Positions 21,684 to 33,110 of a stretch of 64,000 nucleotides of DNA are shown here, piece after piece. Position 1 is the first letter of the stretch. Each line of letters starts with the position of its first letter. The position numbers and the translations under genes are program-made. The notes below the pieces were generated by a model. The model had not been told where the DNA came from. It made no database searches and worked only from the letters and a program-made list of their open reading frames with translations. Where the stretch lies: positions 794,941-858,940 of the forward strand of contig KZ111152.1 in NCBI GenBank assembly GCA_002077045.2, written 5' to 3'. Source of the DNA: Rachicladosporium sp. CCFEE 5018. Taxonomy: Eukaryota; Ascomycota; Dothideomycetes; Cladosporiales; Cladosporiaceae.

Positions 21684-22215
21684 TGTGCTTTGTTATAAGC
21701 GTAGGGTATCAAGGTCGATGTCTATCGTCAGAGGCGTTCATGATGAACTTGCTCTCCGTTTGCCCAGATTTGAGCAAGCGAAGAGACGTGATCCCAGGCT
21801 AACCTTCCGGCTTTACAGTAGACAGTGGGCCACGTACGAAGTTGTAGGCGACAGAGTAAGACTGTGAACCTGAGACGAACCGATGTTCATTCATTGCGGT
21901 CACTCCAAGCATCACATGCAGCCGTTGTGCGCTATGGCCAATAGCTGGCAGGGGGCGCGGACATTGCCGTCGTTCCGCCGCTAAGCAATGCGCCTCCCCA
22001 AAGTTCACATTGACCCCTAACTTCCGCAGTCGTGTTTGCTTGGAGAAGCCATTGCTGCTTTCCTTACGTTCAGTCCACCAGACACAGCTCACCGCCATCG
22101 CTGCTGCACCCCTCCATCTCTCCTTCACTCCTCCACCGCGAGCATAGCACCTTACTTCGGGGCCTCACCGCTCGACGGACCCCAGCACCGAGACCGCGAC
22201 ACCCAATCGCCCACC
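21684..22215. other. Divergent promoter between PROPPIN and septin
   Basis: 532 bp. Pyrimidine-rich tracts near 22080-22140 (CTCC/CACC runs) lie just upstream of the septin start, as is common before highly expressed fungal genes. No other gene seen. Confidence 0.55.
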
Positions 22216-23456
22216 ATGTCGTCCAGCAACAGCGCAATCAAGCTGCGCCGCAAGAAGAATGTCAAGAAAGGAATCCAGTTCTGCCTCATGGTCTGTGGCG
22301 CCTCAGGCACTGGCCGCACCACTTTCGTCAACACTCTCTGTGGCCGCCGCGTGCTGCAAGGCAAGGACAACGACGACCCAAACCTCGCTGCTGTTGAGGA
22401 GGGCGTGCGCATCAAGCCGGTGACGGTCGAGCTGGAGCTGGACGAGGAAGGCACGCGTGTTAGTCTCACGATTGTCGACACTCCCGGCTTCGGCGACCAG
22501 ATCGACAACGAGAGCGCCTTTGGCGAGATCAGCTCCTACCTTGAACGCCAATACGATGACATTCTTGCCGAGGAGAGCAGGATCAAGCGTAATCCGAGGT
22601 TCAGGGACAACCGTATTCACGTGCTGTTGTACTTTATTTCGCCGACTGGTGAGTCCTGAGCATCACCATTGACGAGACATAGATCTGGACTGCCAAGCTG
22701 ACACTATTGCCAGGCCACGGTCTCCGCGAACTCGACATCGAGCTCATGCGCCGTCTCTCGCCCCGCGTCAACGTCATCCCCGTGATTGGCAAGGCCGACT
22801 CCCTCACACCGCTCGAGCTCGCCGAGAGCAAGAAGCTCATTATGGAGGACATTGAGCACTACCGCATCCCAGTCTACAACTTCCCCTACGACATCGAAGA
22901 AGACGATGAAGACACCGTCGAGGAGAACGCCGAGCTCCGCGGTCTCATGCCCTTCGCCATAGTCGGCAGCGAAGACACCGTCGAGTTCGAGGGCCGCCGC
23001 ATCCGCGCTCGTCAATACCCCTGGGGTCTCGTTGAAGTCGACAATCCACGTCACTCCGACTTCCTCGCGATCCGCTCCGCACTCCTGCACTCCCATCTCG
23101 CAGACCTCAAGGAGATCACCCACGACTTCCTCTACGAGAACTACCGTACCGAGAAGCTGTCCAAGTCCGTCGGCGACAGCACCATCGGTGGCGGCGGCGA
23201 CACGCAAGACTCGCTCGACCCGCAGAGTCTGGCTAGTCAGAGCGTGAGATTGAAGGAAGAGCAGCTACGCCGCGAGGAGGAGAAGCTGAGGGAGATCGAG
23301 ATCAAGGTGCAGCGCGAGATCAACGAGAAGAGGCAGGAGTTGTTGGCCAGGGAGAGCCAGTTGAAGGAGCTTGAAAGCCGCATGGTGAGAGATCAGAGTG
23401 GACATGCGGGAGGTGGCATGGATGACGTGAGCGAGGGCGCCGAGATGGACCGCTAG
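22216..23456 (+). CDS. CDC11: Septin, CDC11/AspA type
   Basis: A 391-residue septin in two exons, 22216-22648 and 22714-23456, with a 65-bp phase-1 intron. A polybasic stretch (RRKKNVKK, residues 11-18) precedes the P-loop GASGTGRT (28-35). Also present are switch motif DTPGFGD (about 88-94), VIGKADS (G4 motif), and the septin-unique element ending IRARQYPWGLVEVDN. The C-terminus from about residue 310 is a Glu/Arg-rich coiled coil. The wording LRRKKNVKKGIQF and RQYDDILAEESRIKRNPRF is that of the Cdc11 group. Septins polymerise into rods and filaments at septa and growth sites. Confidence 0.93.
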
Positions 23457-23907
23457 GCTTGCTGAGGGTTATTGAAATTCTAGCTTGCTTGCTGACGTGT
23501 GATTACACTGCTAGAACGATGATGGCGAGCAGCATATCATCACGAGTGCGTCGAGCAATCTTGGAAGCGAGGTGGGCATCGATGTGGAGGTGATCAATGT
23601 GGGCAAGGCAACGCTCCGTCCCCTGAGCAAAGCTAGTGTGGTGACTTGATGCCGCTGCAAAGGCTCGAGAGGCGCGAACAATGGGAAGGGCGAGCAGACG
23701 CGGATTTGTGGCTTTCTTTACCATCATACCCCCAAAATCGAATCGAGATATCCATATACATAATGCTGTCAAAGCCTGCCTCATATCGCCATTGCCACCT
23801 CAGCTTGTCACCTTTTAGGCTACCCCCAGACCCTGGGATTAGATCAAGGTAACATAATTCTCTTTGAACAAGTGCTGTACATACGATCTACACCCACCAC
23901 CACCCCA
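23457..23907. other. Convergent 3' region
   Basis: About 450 bp between the septin stop and the AhpD-like stop. Nothing recognised. Confidence 0.55.
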
Positions 23908-24863
23908 TCACAACTTCGCCCTCTCCCTCCCCTCGCCAAATCCAGGTGCGAACGTCCCTCCCCTCCCCTCCCCAATAGCCCCCACAATCTCATCCACAAC
24001 CCGTAACAACCACCCACTCCCCTCATCACCCGCAAGCCACTTCCCACCCTGCACCTCGCTCTCGTCCTCTGCCGTTCCATCACTAAACGCCTTCCGTAGC
24101 CCAAATACATGACTCAACACCTGCGGACCAACGCCGGTCTGCGCTCGAAGGCATGCGACGGCGACGATAGATGTGAGCACGCGGCCGACGTTGGGAATAG
24201 AAGGGGCGGAGTCAGAGGGAGGGTCAGAGAACAAGGCGCCGTACTCGGACTCGATGATGTGGACTGGTAAATCCGGATGACTCTGCGCCAGCTTCGCCAC
24301 CAGCTTCTCATCGAAGCCGCGGTAAATTGAACTCCACAGTCCCCTTCCGCGTTCCAGCGTAGCATCCAGATTCCGCGTCGACAAATTCCGTCGGGGTTTT
24401 CGTTCCGCAAGAGCGGACTGGACGGTTTTAGGCAGCCCGGAGTGGAAGGCGTTGAGCATGTTGATTGTGCGCGGGACGCCGTTGAAGCCGATGCATTTCA
24501 GGCCCGTTTCGCGCATTAGCTCCGCGGTCCAGAGGGCATGAGTGGAGTCGGAGGATGATTGGGAGGAAGCTTGGTGGGATGGGGAGGAGGCGAGGGTGTA
24601 GAGGGAGAGGAGGGAGTCGGGGGAGTTGAGGGTCATTGTTGCTGCGGTCTGCGAGGGCATTCGTCAGGCCAGCTGATCAATTTGTGCTTGGGCTATGGAC
24701 TTACGGAGGCACATAGCCATGCTGAAAGGCCGACTTTCTTCGCGGCGGCATCTGTGGCGACTTTCTGGTAGACTGATGTTATGTTCCTGGGCGCAGGCGT
24801 GGTATGTGGTCGAGCATGTGCGGCGTTGATCAATGCCTTCAATGGCTCCGAGAGCTTCGACAT
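23908..24863 (-). CDS. AhpD-like (carboxymuconolactone-decarboxylase-like fold) fungal protein
   Basis: A 299-residue protein in two exons, 24705-24863 and 23908-24648, with a 56-bp phase-0 intron (GTAAGT...CAG). The central block RETGLKCIGFNGVPRTINML is typical of a group of fungal AhpD-like proteins of unknown substrate. A Cys is present there, but I do not see the paired CxxC of true AhpD peroxidases. Two Ser-rich linkers flank the block. I start at MSKLSEPLKALINAAHARP (24863). The frame is open further upstream (to 25205) and includes a hydrophobic segment, but the intervening sequence is not protein-like. Role unknown, possibly mitochondrial or peroxisomal. Confidence 0.65.
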
Positions 24864-25296
24864 GTTTGGAGATTCCTCTTGTGCAGTAGGTGTGGTGGCA
24901 ATTTTAGGATCGATCGTGGCGATACTTGCTCGCGACTTTGATTGATCTATTGACGGCTCTATCCCGTCAAAACGCCTGGGCATCGCATGCTCAGACCAGT
25001 GTCGCCGGTAGCATGGGCATTGGAGAGAGTGGGTATTGCGGGATAGTGCAGGGCAGGTTGTGGAGAAGGTGAAGTCGGGATTTGTCGGGTTCTCATATGC
25101 CGAGATGGCAGCGATAATCGTAGCCAGTATCAGGATGAAGATGTATTGCAGCATATCTATACTCAAGAGACGATCAACGATGTTAGAGAAAGAGCTGTGG
25201 CGCAAAGAACAATTGTGTAGTACAGCTATGCAAGATGTAAGATGCTAGGTATATACATCACGGATGGAGGACAACTCCAAAACCGATGTCAGGTCT
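24864..25296. other. Promoter of AhpD-like gene and 3' region of the CoA-transferase gene
   Basis: 433 bp between two minus-strand genes. An in-frame extension of the downstream gene contains a hydrophobic run (IFILILATIIAAIS, about 25110-25150). I regard it as untranslated leader, but an alternative longer product cannot be excluded. Confidence 0.5.
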
Positions 25297-26997
25297 TCAC
25301 TCCTCCATCCGACCAGGTCCACCATCTATCACATTGAACTTCGCCTCAGTCTTCTTCTTGACCTCTTCCTCCGTCACTCCATCAGCCAGCTCCGTCATCG
25401 TCAATTCGCCCTTCACTCGATCGACCTCGAAGACACATAAATCCGTGATAATCGTGCTCACACAACGTGCGCCAGTCAGAGGTAAAGTGCAGTGCTGGAC
25501 GATCTTCGAGACGCCATACTTGTCGGTGTGATCTGTCGTGACGACAATCTTGGTGGCGTCAGGGTTGGAGACGAGATCCATTGCGCCGCCCATGCCTTTG
25601 AAGACCTGAGGTGCATGTCAGTAAAGCTACCTGAGAGACGTGAATTAATCAGAACGTACCTTGCCAGGGATCATGTAGTTCGCAAGGTCACCGTTGGCAC
25701 CCACTTGCAATGCGCCAAGGATTGAGACATCGATGTGACCACCGCGGATCATACCAAAGCTCTCCGAGCTGTCGAATGTGCTAGCACCTTTGACGAGTGT
25801 GACGGTCTCCTTGCCAGCATTGATGATGTCGGCGTCGACTTCCTCCTCAGTTGGATACGGACCCATGCCCAAGATGCCGTTTTCTGATTGGATCCAGACG
25901 TTGCGGTCTGCAGGCAAAAACGAGGGTGCGAGTGTGGGCATACCAACACCAAGGTTGACGTAGAAGCCCTCTTGCAGTTCCTTTGCAGCGCGCTTAGCGA
26001 TGCGGTCTCGTCTCACCGCGGCGGGGGACTTGTCAGGCGCAGCCGACGGATCGGCATCTTGACGAAGCACCTTGACCTCAAGGATCTTGTCCTTCGTGGC
26101 CTTGACGATGCGGTCAACGAACACGCCTGGCACATCAATATCGTCCGGGGCGATAGTGCCTATAGGGACGATGTTCTCCGCCTCGACGATCGTAATTGCT
26201 GCAGCTTTAGCCATGAGAGGAGCGAAGGACTTTGTCGTGTAGCGAAACTTGATGTTGCCGGCTTCGTCGACAGTGTGAGCGCGGAGGATGGCAACATCGC
26301 CCTTGATCGCAGTCTCCATGTTGTAGATGCGGCCATCGAAGATACGAGTCTCGCGTGGTTTGCCAGGTTCAATGACTATTCCATCCTTCAACCGTACGGG
26401 GATTTGTCCAGATTGGATGAATGTGTTGACGCCAGTAGGAGTGAAGAACGCAGGGATGCCAGAACCACCGCATCGTAGCTTTTCGGCGATTGTACCCTGC
26501 GGCGTGAGCTCGATTGCGATCTTGCCGGTCAAATACTTCTTCTCGAGAGCTTTGTTGTTGCCGAGAAAGCTGCAGATAGCTCTGCTGACTTGACCGGCTT
26601 CGATCATAGGTGACAGTCCGCCACCAATAGCGGTTCCAGCATTGTTCGAAACCGCAGTGAGATCGTTGAGACTATCAGGTCCTCGCCGTACTAGAGCATC
26701 GATGATGGTCTCTGCAGTCCCGCATAGTCCGAAGCCTGCGCTGAGCACGATCGATCCGGATTTGATGTCTGCTACAGCCTCGTCGACTGAGTCAAAGAGC
26801 TTGGAGCCGCCTCGCTTGCGAGCTGACTTTCCATTGGTCGCTTCCCGGTATGAAGGTGCACTTGACTTGAAGCCTTGTCGTCCAGATATATAGTCTCTCG
26901 CTTGCCACGCAGCTCGTGGTGCTGTGCGAAGCTGTATCCGTATGCTGCAGCTCAAGACAGAGCTAAGATATGTCGCCGCTTCCATGCTTACGGACAT
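25297..26997 (-). CDS. Succinyl-CoA:3-ketoacid CoA transferase (SCOT), mitochondrial
   Basis: A 548-residue family I CoA transferase in two exons, 25660-26997 and 25297-25605, with a 54-bp phase-0 intron. The first 45 or so residues are basic and Ser/Ala-rich, consistent with a mitochondrial targeting peptide. Domain A has SGSIVLSAGFGLCGTAET and GGLSPMIEAGQV. Domain B carries NLGVGMPTLAP and the active-site glutamate in SENGILGMGP. The enzyme transfers CoA between succinate and acetoacetate, so it serves ketone-body and acetate-type metabolism. The second ATG at 26985 is an equally possible start. Confidence 0.93.
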
Positions 26998-27541
26998 CAG
27001 AGGAATGCGAAACGCAAACAAGCGAAGAGAAGATGCGCCTGAATATACATATACATATCGAGGCACCAATGGCCCAGAGGCTCGCCGACACTCGGCCCTC
27101 ACGGCATCCTGGTCAATTCTTAGCCGGCAGTCGTGCACCGGCAACTCGAGATGATGTCGGCTGCATGCGGAGAGGTGGCTTGTGCTTTGCGCTTCCACGC
27201 GTTGGGCGACACGACAACTACAACCACTCTGACTGGTCTTGCCTACGCAGTCCAAATCTTTGGCGACGGCGATCACGCCTCACAGTCCTAAAGTCTGCTG
27301 TGCCCTATTTCGTGCCAATCGCCCCACGTGATGTCGTGTCCAAGACGTGGCGAGTTATCTAGTGTGGCGGGCCAGGCACCGAGCCAACCACAGGAAGGAC
27401 GCGCCTGCCAGAAGTGAGAATCTTGATATAAGTCATTCACTACGTGCAACCTCCAGTTCGCATGCTCTCACGTCTTCAAGATCATCTTCCCCTCCCAATT
27501 TGCCCTTCATCTCTTCTCCTTCTTTCTCTCCCGCGCCGGAA
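26998..27541. other. Divergent promoter region
   Basis: 544 bp between the CoA transferase and the next gene. It contains a short ATACAT/TATACA dinucleotide-like patch near 27046-27060 and a pyrimidine-rich tract near 27480-27535 before the start codon. No gene supported. Confidence 0.55.
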
Positions 27542-28618
27542 ATGTCATCCTCACTCATGGGCTCTACAGTCGTCACCGGGAAGCGCAAGAGAACCACCGT
27601 ATCCTACGCCAAGATCCAGAGAAACGACTTCGACGATGGCGAGGAAGCCGTTATTGACGTACAGTCCGACAGCGATGACGACGACACAACATTTGGCTCC
27701 AAGGGGGTAAAGCTCAGATTCATGTCGTGGACGCGGTCGTCATACTAATGCAACTCTGCTCCAGAAGCCATCGAAGAAGAGGAAAGCAGCCAAGCGGGCA
27801 AAGCTCTCGACTCCACGCAAGGTTGCTGAAGCCAAGCCGTTCCGCTTCCTGGATCTGCCCGCTGAGGTACCGCATCAATAGTGTTGGCGAGCTTTGGCAT
27901 CCAGACTAATGTCTCCCAGCTTCGCGACATGATCTATGAGCTCGCTCTGACAGACACCCACGGCATTTCACTCGTTCCCAGGCTTAAGGCAGGGCGTCGC
28001 ACCGCAACCCGTAGCATGGTCTACGGCGAAGACGCCTACAACAACAACTATGGGTACTGGCGCCGTCGCCGCGCTCGTTACCTGAAGCGCGACGCTCAGG
28101 AAGAAGCACCGAAGGAGAACGACCTCTCACCTGCTCTTCTGCTCGCCAACAAGCAGATCTACAGCGAGGGGATCAACTTCCTCTACAACCAGGACTTCAT
28201 CTTCGACGACACCGTCACGCTGTTCCAATTCCTGGCCGTCATCGGCGTCCGCAATCAGCCTCGACTCCTCAACCTCGAGATCAAGCGTTGGGGCAGTGGA
28301 CGAGGCAAGGACAAGGCCATGAATCACGGTGCATTTGCTCTGCTCGCTCCGGCTGTCAACCTGGAGTCAATCCTCATCGACAGCAGCATCCACTGGCGCG
28401 CTCAGCCTAAGAAGCTCGCCGCTCAGATCTATCGCGATGCACACCACTTTCTTGAGGCTTACGGCGTGTCGCATAGGAACCGCGGCGCGGGTGCAGACAT
28501 CATCTATTTAGGAGAGGCGGCCTTGAAGTCATACTACCAGAGGGATGAGGAGGTTGATGCGGATGCGGCGATGGATGAAGTCAGAGATCATCTACGCAAG
28601 CTTTTGGGTGCGAAATGA
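27542..28618 (+). CDS. Unknown fungal protein with F-box-like LPAELRDMIYELAL motif
   Basis: A 321-residue protein in three exons: 27542-27706, 27765-27866 and 27920-28618, with introns of 58 and 53 bp, both phase 0. The N-terminus is basic and acidic by turns (GKRKRTTVSYAKIQ, then a run of Asp/Ser). The second exon is strongly basic (KKPSKKRKAAKRAK), which looks like a nuclear localisation signal. Exons 2 and 3 join to give FRFLDLPAELRDMIYELAL, a motif common at the start of a large Dothideomycete protein family, followed by LLLANKQIYSEGINFLYNQD, also typical of it. Members have an F-box-like start and unknown function. I cannot assign a role. Confidence 0.75.
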
Positions 28619-29266
28619 GGACGCTGCGATTCACAGAGTGCTTGCTGGCAACGTGGACGGCTCCGTAATAGTTTGCTTCGCAGCGTCTTTCTGGGTTTGC
28701 CGATGTGATGGGGTTTGCCGTCCGTATCGCTGACTGGGCTGAGATGGATGCCGCGGAGTGCTGTAGCTCAGTGATTGTACAGGTACAGCAACAAGCTGTC
28801 ATGATTATGCCATGAGTGCAACGTCTGCGTTCCGATGGACATAGATCATAGCCCTTGTACCACATCCTGTCACATTCAGGCCTTGCCGATCCATCAACAC
28901 ATTGGACTACGCATGATTTCCCGATAACGCGATCGATTGCGATCTTCCACCTGTCGGCGACATGTTCTGTAGCAAAGAAAGTCTCCGAGATCTTCTTGAC
29001 ATCTCACTTCGGAGACTTTGCCTCTCGACCTAGACATGACCTAGCTTGCCAATGCTTGGTGACATGAGTTCCAAACCCGAGGGTAAAATACATAAGACCT
29101 CGTCTGGACCTCGCATCCAGGCAATCGACGTCTTACTCACATCACGAAGCTCGATGATCATTGTGGGTGAATGACCTACTGCCACCGATCCCGTCTCTAC
29201 TTATTATTCCTCTGCCACTCCATAGCTCCATCGTCTCTGACCAGCGGCTACCACCAAAGCAGCAAC
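28619..29266. other. Intergenic
   Basis: About 650 bp between two plus-strand genes. Nothing recognised beyond presumed 3' and promoter regions. Confidence 0.5.
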
Positions 29267-30251
29267 ATGGCTGCCCATTCTGAAGCGAACCGTCAAGCAT
29301 TCGAGTATGCCACCCTATCTCTCCTTCATGATCGAGCTGAACTGACCATCATGCTCCAGCCATCTTGCATCAAGCTACAACTCCAAACCCTGGCAAATCG
29401 CTCTCTCATCCCAAGTTTCTGATGCACTCCGTTCCCGCCTCACATGGCTCGGCCTTCCGACCCCCTCCCCAGGCCGAGACATCAAGCTTCTAGACTAGGC
29501 CTGCGGACCCGGCTCCATCACCACAGCCCTCTCGCCTTATGTGACCCAGACTCTAGCCCTAGATGTCTCCCCAAACATGGTTGAAGCCTACAACGCTGCT
29601 GCTACAGCCTCCGGCGCGAATGCTAAAGCTACCGTAGGCGATCTGGTGGCTGAGACTGTAGCACCGGACTTCCAAGGAGAGGAGTGGAAGGACTTCGACG
29701 TCGCTGTCATCGGACTAGGATTCCATCACTTTGCTGATCCGGCGCTGGCTGTCAAGCGCCTGACAGAGCGACTGAAGCCCGGCACCGGCGTACTAGTAAT
29801 CGTCGACTTCCTCCCCTTTGCCCCAAAGGAGCATCAACACCACTCCCACTCCGGTCCAGACATGCAGACAACAATCAAACATCACGGCTTCACATCCACT
29901 GGCCTAGAGTCACTCTTCACTTCCTCCGGCCTCGAAGACTTCGGCTTCCAGACCCTCCCGGAGCCAGCAAAGCTCGAATTCGCCGATGGCGGGACCTCAG
30001 AGCGCACTGTGTTCATCGCGAAAGGCAAACGGGCACCCACCGTAGCCGGGAAATTGTGGAGGTTCATTGGAGGCTTCCAGGATGCTGTGAGTGGGCAGAT
30101 GGGGTTGAAGCCTGATGGGACGGCTGGGGAGTGGAAGGCTGGGTTCAGGAAGGATGGAGGGGATGGGAGTGGATCCAGAATGGTGGGGACGAAGGACGAG
30201 GGAACGGCTGGCGGGATGTTCAGGAGGGACGAGCCAGTTGGGAAAGATTGA
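29267..30251 (+). pseudogene. SAM-dependent methyltransferase with an in-frame TAG in motif I
   Basis: Two exons, 29267-29304 and 29360-30251, joined by a 55-bp intron with a CTGAC-like branch site, give a class I methyltransferase of about 309 codons. The start is MAAHSEANRQAFD, then HLASSYNSKPWQIALSSQV. Motif I should read LLDxACGPGS, but the x codon is TAG at 29496-29498 (CTA GAC TAG GCC TGC GGA). A single change from a tyrosine codon would explain it. After the stop the frame is intact for 250 codons: LALDVSPNMVEAYN, DVAVIGLGFHHFAD and VLVIVDFLPF. As read, only about 57 residues would be made from the normal start. It is either a very young pseudogene, a base error, or a readthrough case. 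Confidence 0.75.
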
Positions 30252-30348
30252 AACAATGAAAGTGTGGCGCTGACATGATGTCAATGTATGCAATGCAATC
30301 TTCATGAACCTAATGGGGTATCTCGCGCTAAGTACGATCTCTTCTCTC

Positions 30349-33110
30349 CTACCATCCTCTATTTCTGATCAGCACTTCAATCGCCCGATCGACCCTCAAC
30401 CCATCACCCATATCTGTCCTCCTCAACGCATCTCTCACTTCCCTCACTCCAAAGCCCATTCCCATTAAGCGCTCGATGGCCTTGTCCGCCGTGTCCTCTG
30501 CCTCTCCGCCAAAAGGGGCCGAGCTTGTCATGCTCTCCCGCTCGTACGACGCAACGCGGCTATGTATAAGCGGCGAGAGCGTGCGATGATGACCGTAGCT
30601 GTTCGGCGAGTAAGGCGGAAGGGGCTGCACTGGCTCTTCCACATGCGTTGGCAGGCCTCTGTAAGCGGGATGGACGCCAGAGCGAGTTGAGGGGAGTGAG
30701 AAGTTCTGGCGAGTGCGTGGGGTACGAACGCTTGGACTACGTTGAAGCGGCGCAGAGGGGCGGTGCTTCGTGCTCGTCTGGCGTGAGAGGCGGATTTCGG
30801 CTGCGAGGGATGCGGTGCGTTTGCAGCTTGTGTCTCTGGCTGTGGAAGCCGATTTGTAGGTATGCTGTTCGGTCAAGAGGCGGGCGACAGGGTCGCGGAG
30901 GAAGGTGCTGCGTGAGGTGAGAGTCGCGGGATACGTCTGCCAGTCCTGGCTTGAAGCGAAGACGATGGCCTCGGACGGTGAGCGGGTTGCTAGGGCCAGG
31001 ACTGCAGTCGGGCCTAAAGAGCGAATGTAGTGTTTCCACTCCTGCACATTCTGGGAATTGATTCGCAGCCCCTAGCAACTTCGCCACAGCCGTCCATCAG
31101 TCTTCCCAATCCCTCCCACACCCAGAGCATATCCTCGAGCTCATCTCTGCCGAGGCCATCGCCATTGCCGCTACCAAAGTGATCCGCTGCATTCAACAGA
31201 ATAGAGCTGAGATCATAGTCAAGACCGCCCGCATCCACAGTCGCCGAGAAGTCAGTTGCGCGGGCAAGCCTGCCACCACGGAGCCAATCGAGCTGCCCAG
31301 TGAGATCATCTTCCCTTGCCTTGGCTGGCCCGAAGATGATGCAGAAGGTCGACACCCGCAGTATAGCCTGTGTCAAACGTGTCGTAGCAAGTGGCGCATG
31401 GGGCGACAGGAGCGATGCGAGTGTATGAGCTGTCCGAATCGATGCTTTCTGTGCAGCTAGGTAGCTGCGCGGCGTGTACTCCGCGGCAACGTCACTACTA
31501 GCACTGCTGGCACTGGCGGAAGACTCGTCAGAAGGCGCAGGGGACCACTCGCGCAGCTCCCACGCAGCAGGCGACTCAGCACGAAGCACGGTCTTGATCA
31601 GGTGCATCTCATTCTCCTTGAAATCCCGGTACATGCCTTTGTTGATCGTGGCCGTGCTGAACAGGTCCGCTAGCGTGGGTAGCGAGGCCAAGATCCGGAG
31701 AAGCACACTCTCGGCCATGATGGCCGCCTCGACTACCAGGTCCACACCGGATCGCAGGATCACCGGCCCTTGTACGACGCACAGCCCGTCGTCGTACTCG
31801 AACGCTTGCATCTCAGTAGCTTGCTCTGCTTCGACACGTGCTGCTTCTTCAATGATAAGATCAGCTCTCATGACTGCTGCGCTGCGACTCCGCCGGAGGC
31901 CAAGTCGCTCTACCTCCAGTCTACGAGCCTTCAGTGCACTATCCGAGCGTCGTCGACCAACGGCTTTCGCGGGGAGAGGAGGGACAACAATCTGCGACGC
32001 TATGTGTCCTGCGCCAGCACTCTTGCGCCAGTCTCGCTTCCGACTTCTTGTAGGAAGCGTCGGTGCTCGCGCAGGTGGATGCATGACACTGCGTACGCTG
32101 TCTGAGCGATGCACAGAGCCAGACTTGGTGAGCTGGATGAACGGGATGATTGAGGTAGCAGTGTTGGTGGGAATGCCGGAGAGCTGGGCGTGCAAGTCTT
32201 GCTCGGCTTGGCTGAGCGTCGGGCTGGGCTCGTGATGCTGCTCTGGCCTCCGCGAGCACATCTGAGGAGCTGCGCGAAGTGCGGTAGAGGTGCTCGAGCT
32301 ACGCTTCATATTCGAGTTACGCACGCTGAGTGAGGTGTGGGGTTCCGGACTCCGACTAGGTGCACTCCTCATGCTCCCCGTCGATCGTGATAGCGTAGGC
32401 GGCGCCGGAGCAGGTCTCATACGCCGCGGCGGAGGGATGCGAGGTAGTGGCTTATCGACATTTCGTGCGGCCGGCTGAGCGGCACCGTCGCCAATACTCC
32501 GAGAGTAGATCGAGGAAGGTGACCACGGATCGTTGGGCTTCGTCTCGGGCGCATGCAGGATTGCTGTGACTGCGTCTTCGACGGACGTGGCTGAGCTGCT
32601 TTGCGAGCGCACGCTATCATCGTCTCGATCTGTGGAAGTCTCTGTGGACGATGACAGGCGATGTGCTTGCTGCATTTGTGACTCTTCAGGCTGCTCGATT
32701 GCATTGGGTGTGACAGGCTCGGGAGGGGGCGTGGCTTGTATTGACGCTGAGTCGAGTGGTGAGACGTCCTCGTCAATGGTGATCTGCGGAGTGCTCATCC
32801 CGTATGCAGCCAGTATGCTGGCAGGCGCTACAGACACGAAAGGTCTGGAAGCCCGAGGCTTGGTCACGGTCGAGAGCGACATGTCTGCGACAGCCTTGTG
32901 CAGTTCTGGTATAGTCACTGACAGCTGAGGCCTCTGCTGAGTAATATCATCCGCGCGAAGTGGTGTGAACCCGGTAGTCTCTTCGGCAATGCGCTCTTGT
33001 TGCACCCATGAAGGTTGGTCGACTGCTTCCCCATCCCAGTGTGCCACGCCACATGCACGAGAGCTATTCTCAGCTGCCAAGCGGGCCTCGGTTCCTGCCG
33101 ATGCATGCAC
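30349..33110 (-). CDS. Large UBA-domain protein with disordered N-terminal half (start and one junction unresolved)
   Basis: About 900 residues. The N-terminal half (about 32000-33110) is Ser/Pro/Arg-rich, probably disordered. The middle (31100-31900) is helical (VDLVVEAAIMAESVLLRILA, MYRDFKENEMHLIK). The C-terminus ends in a UBA-like domain: DKAIERLMGMGFGVREVRDA, then a second helix ending AIEVLIRNRGW, suggesting ubiquitin binding. The upstream frame breaks near 31050-31120. A 71-bp intron (31051-31121, donor GTGTGG, acceptor CAG) restores it, but a one-base indel would do so too and would keep the nicely coding segment VWEGLGRLMDGCGEVARG. The upstream frame starts at a GTG at 33110 and stays open back to a TAA near 33150, so the true ATG is either further upstream across an intron or internal. 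It faces the methyltransferase tail to tail, 97 bp away. Confidence 0.6.

Noticed and set aside
22704..23207. Open frame of 167 codons on the minus strand
   Set aside because: Antisense to septin exon 2.
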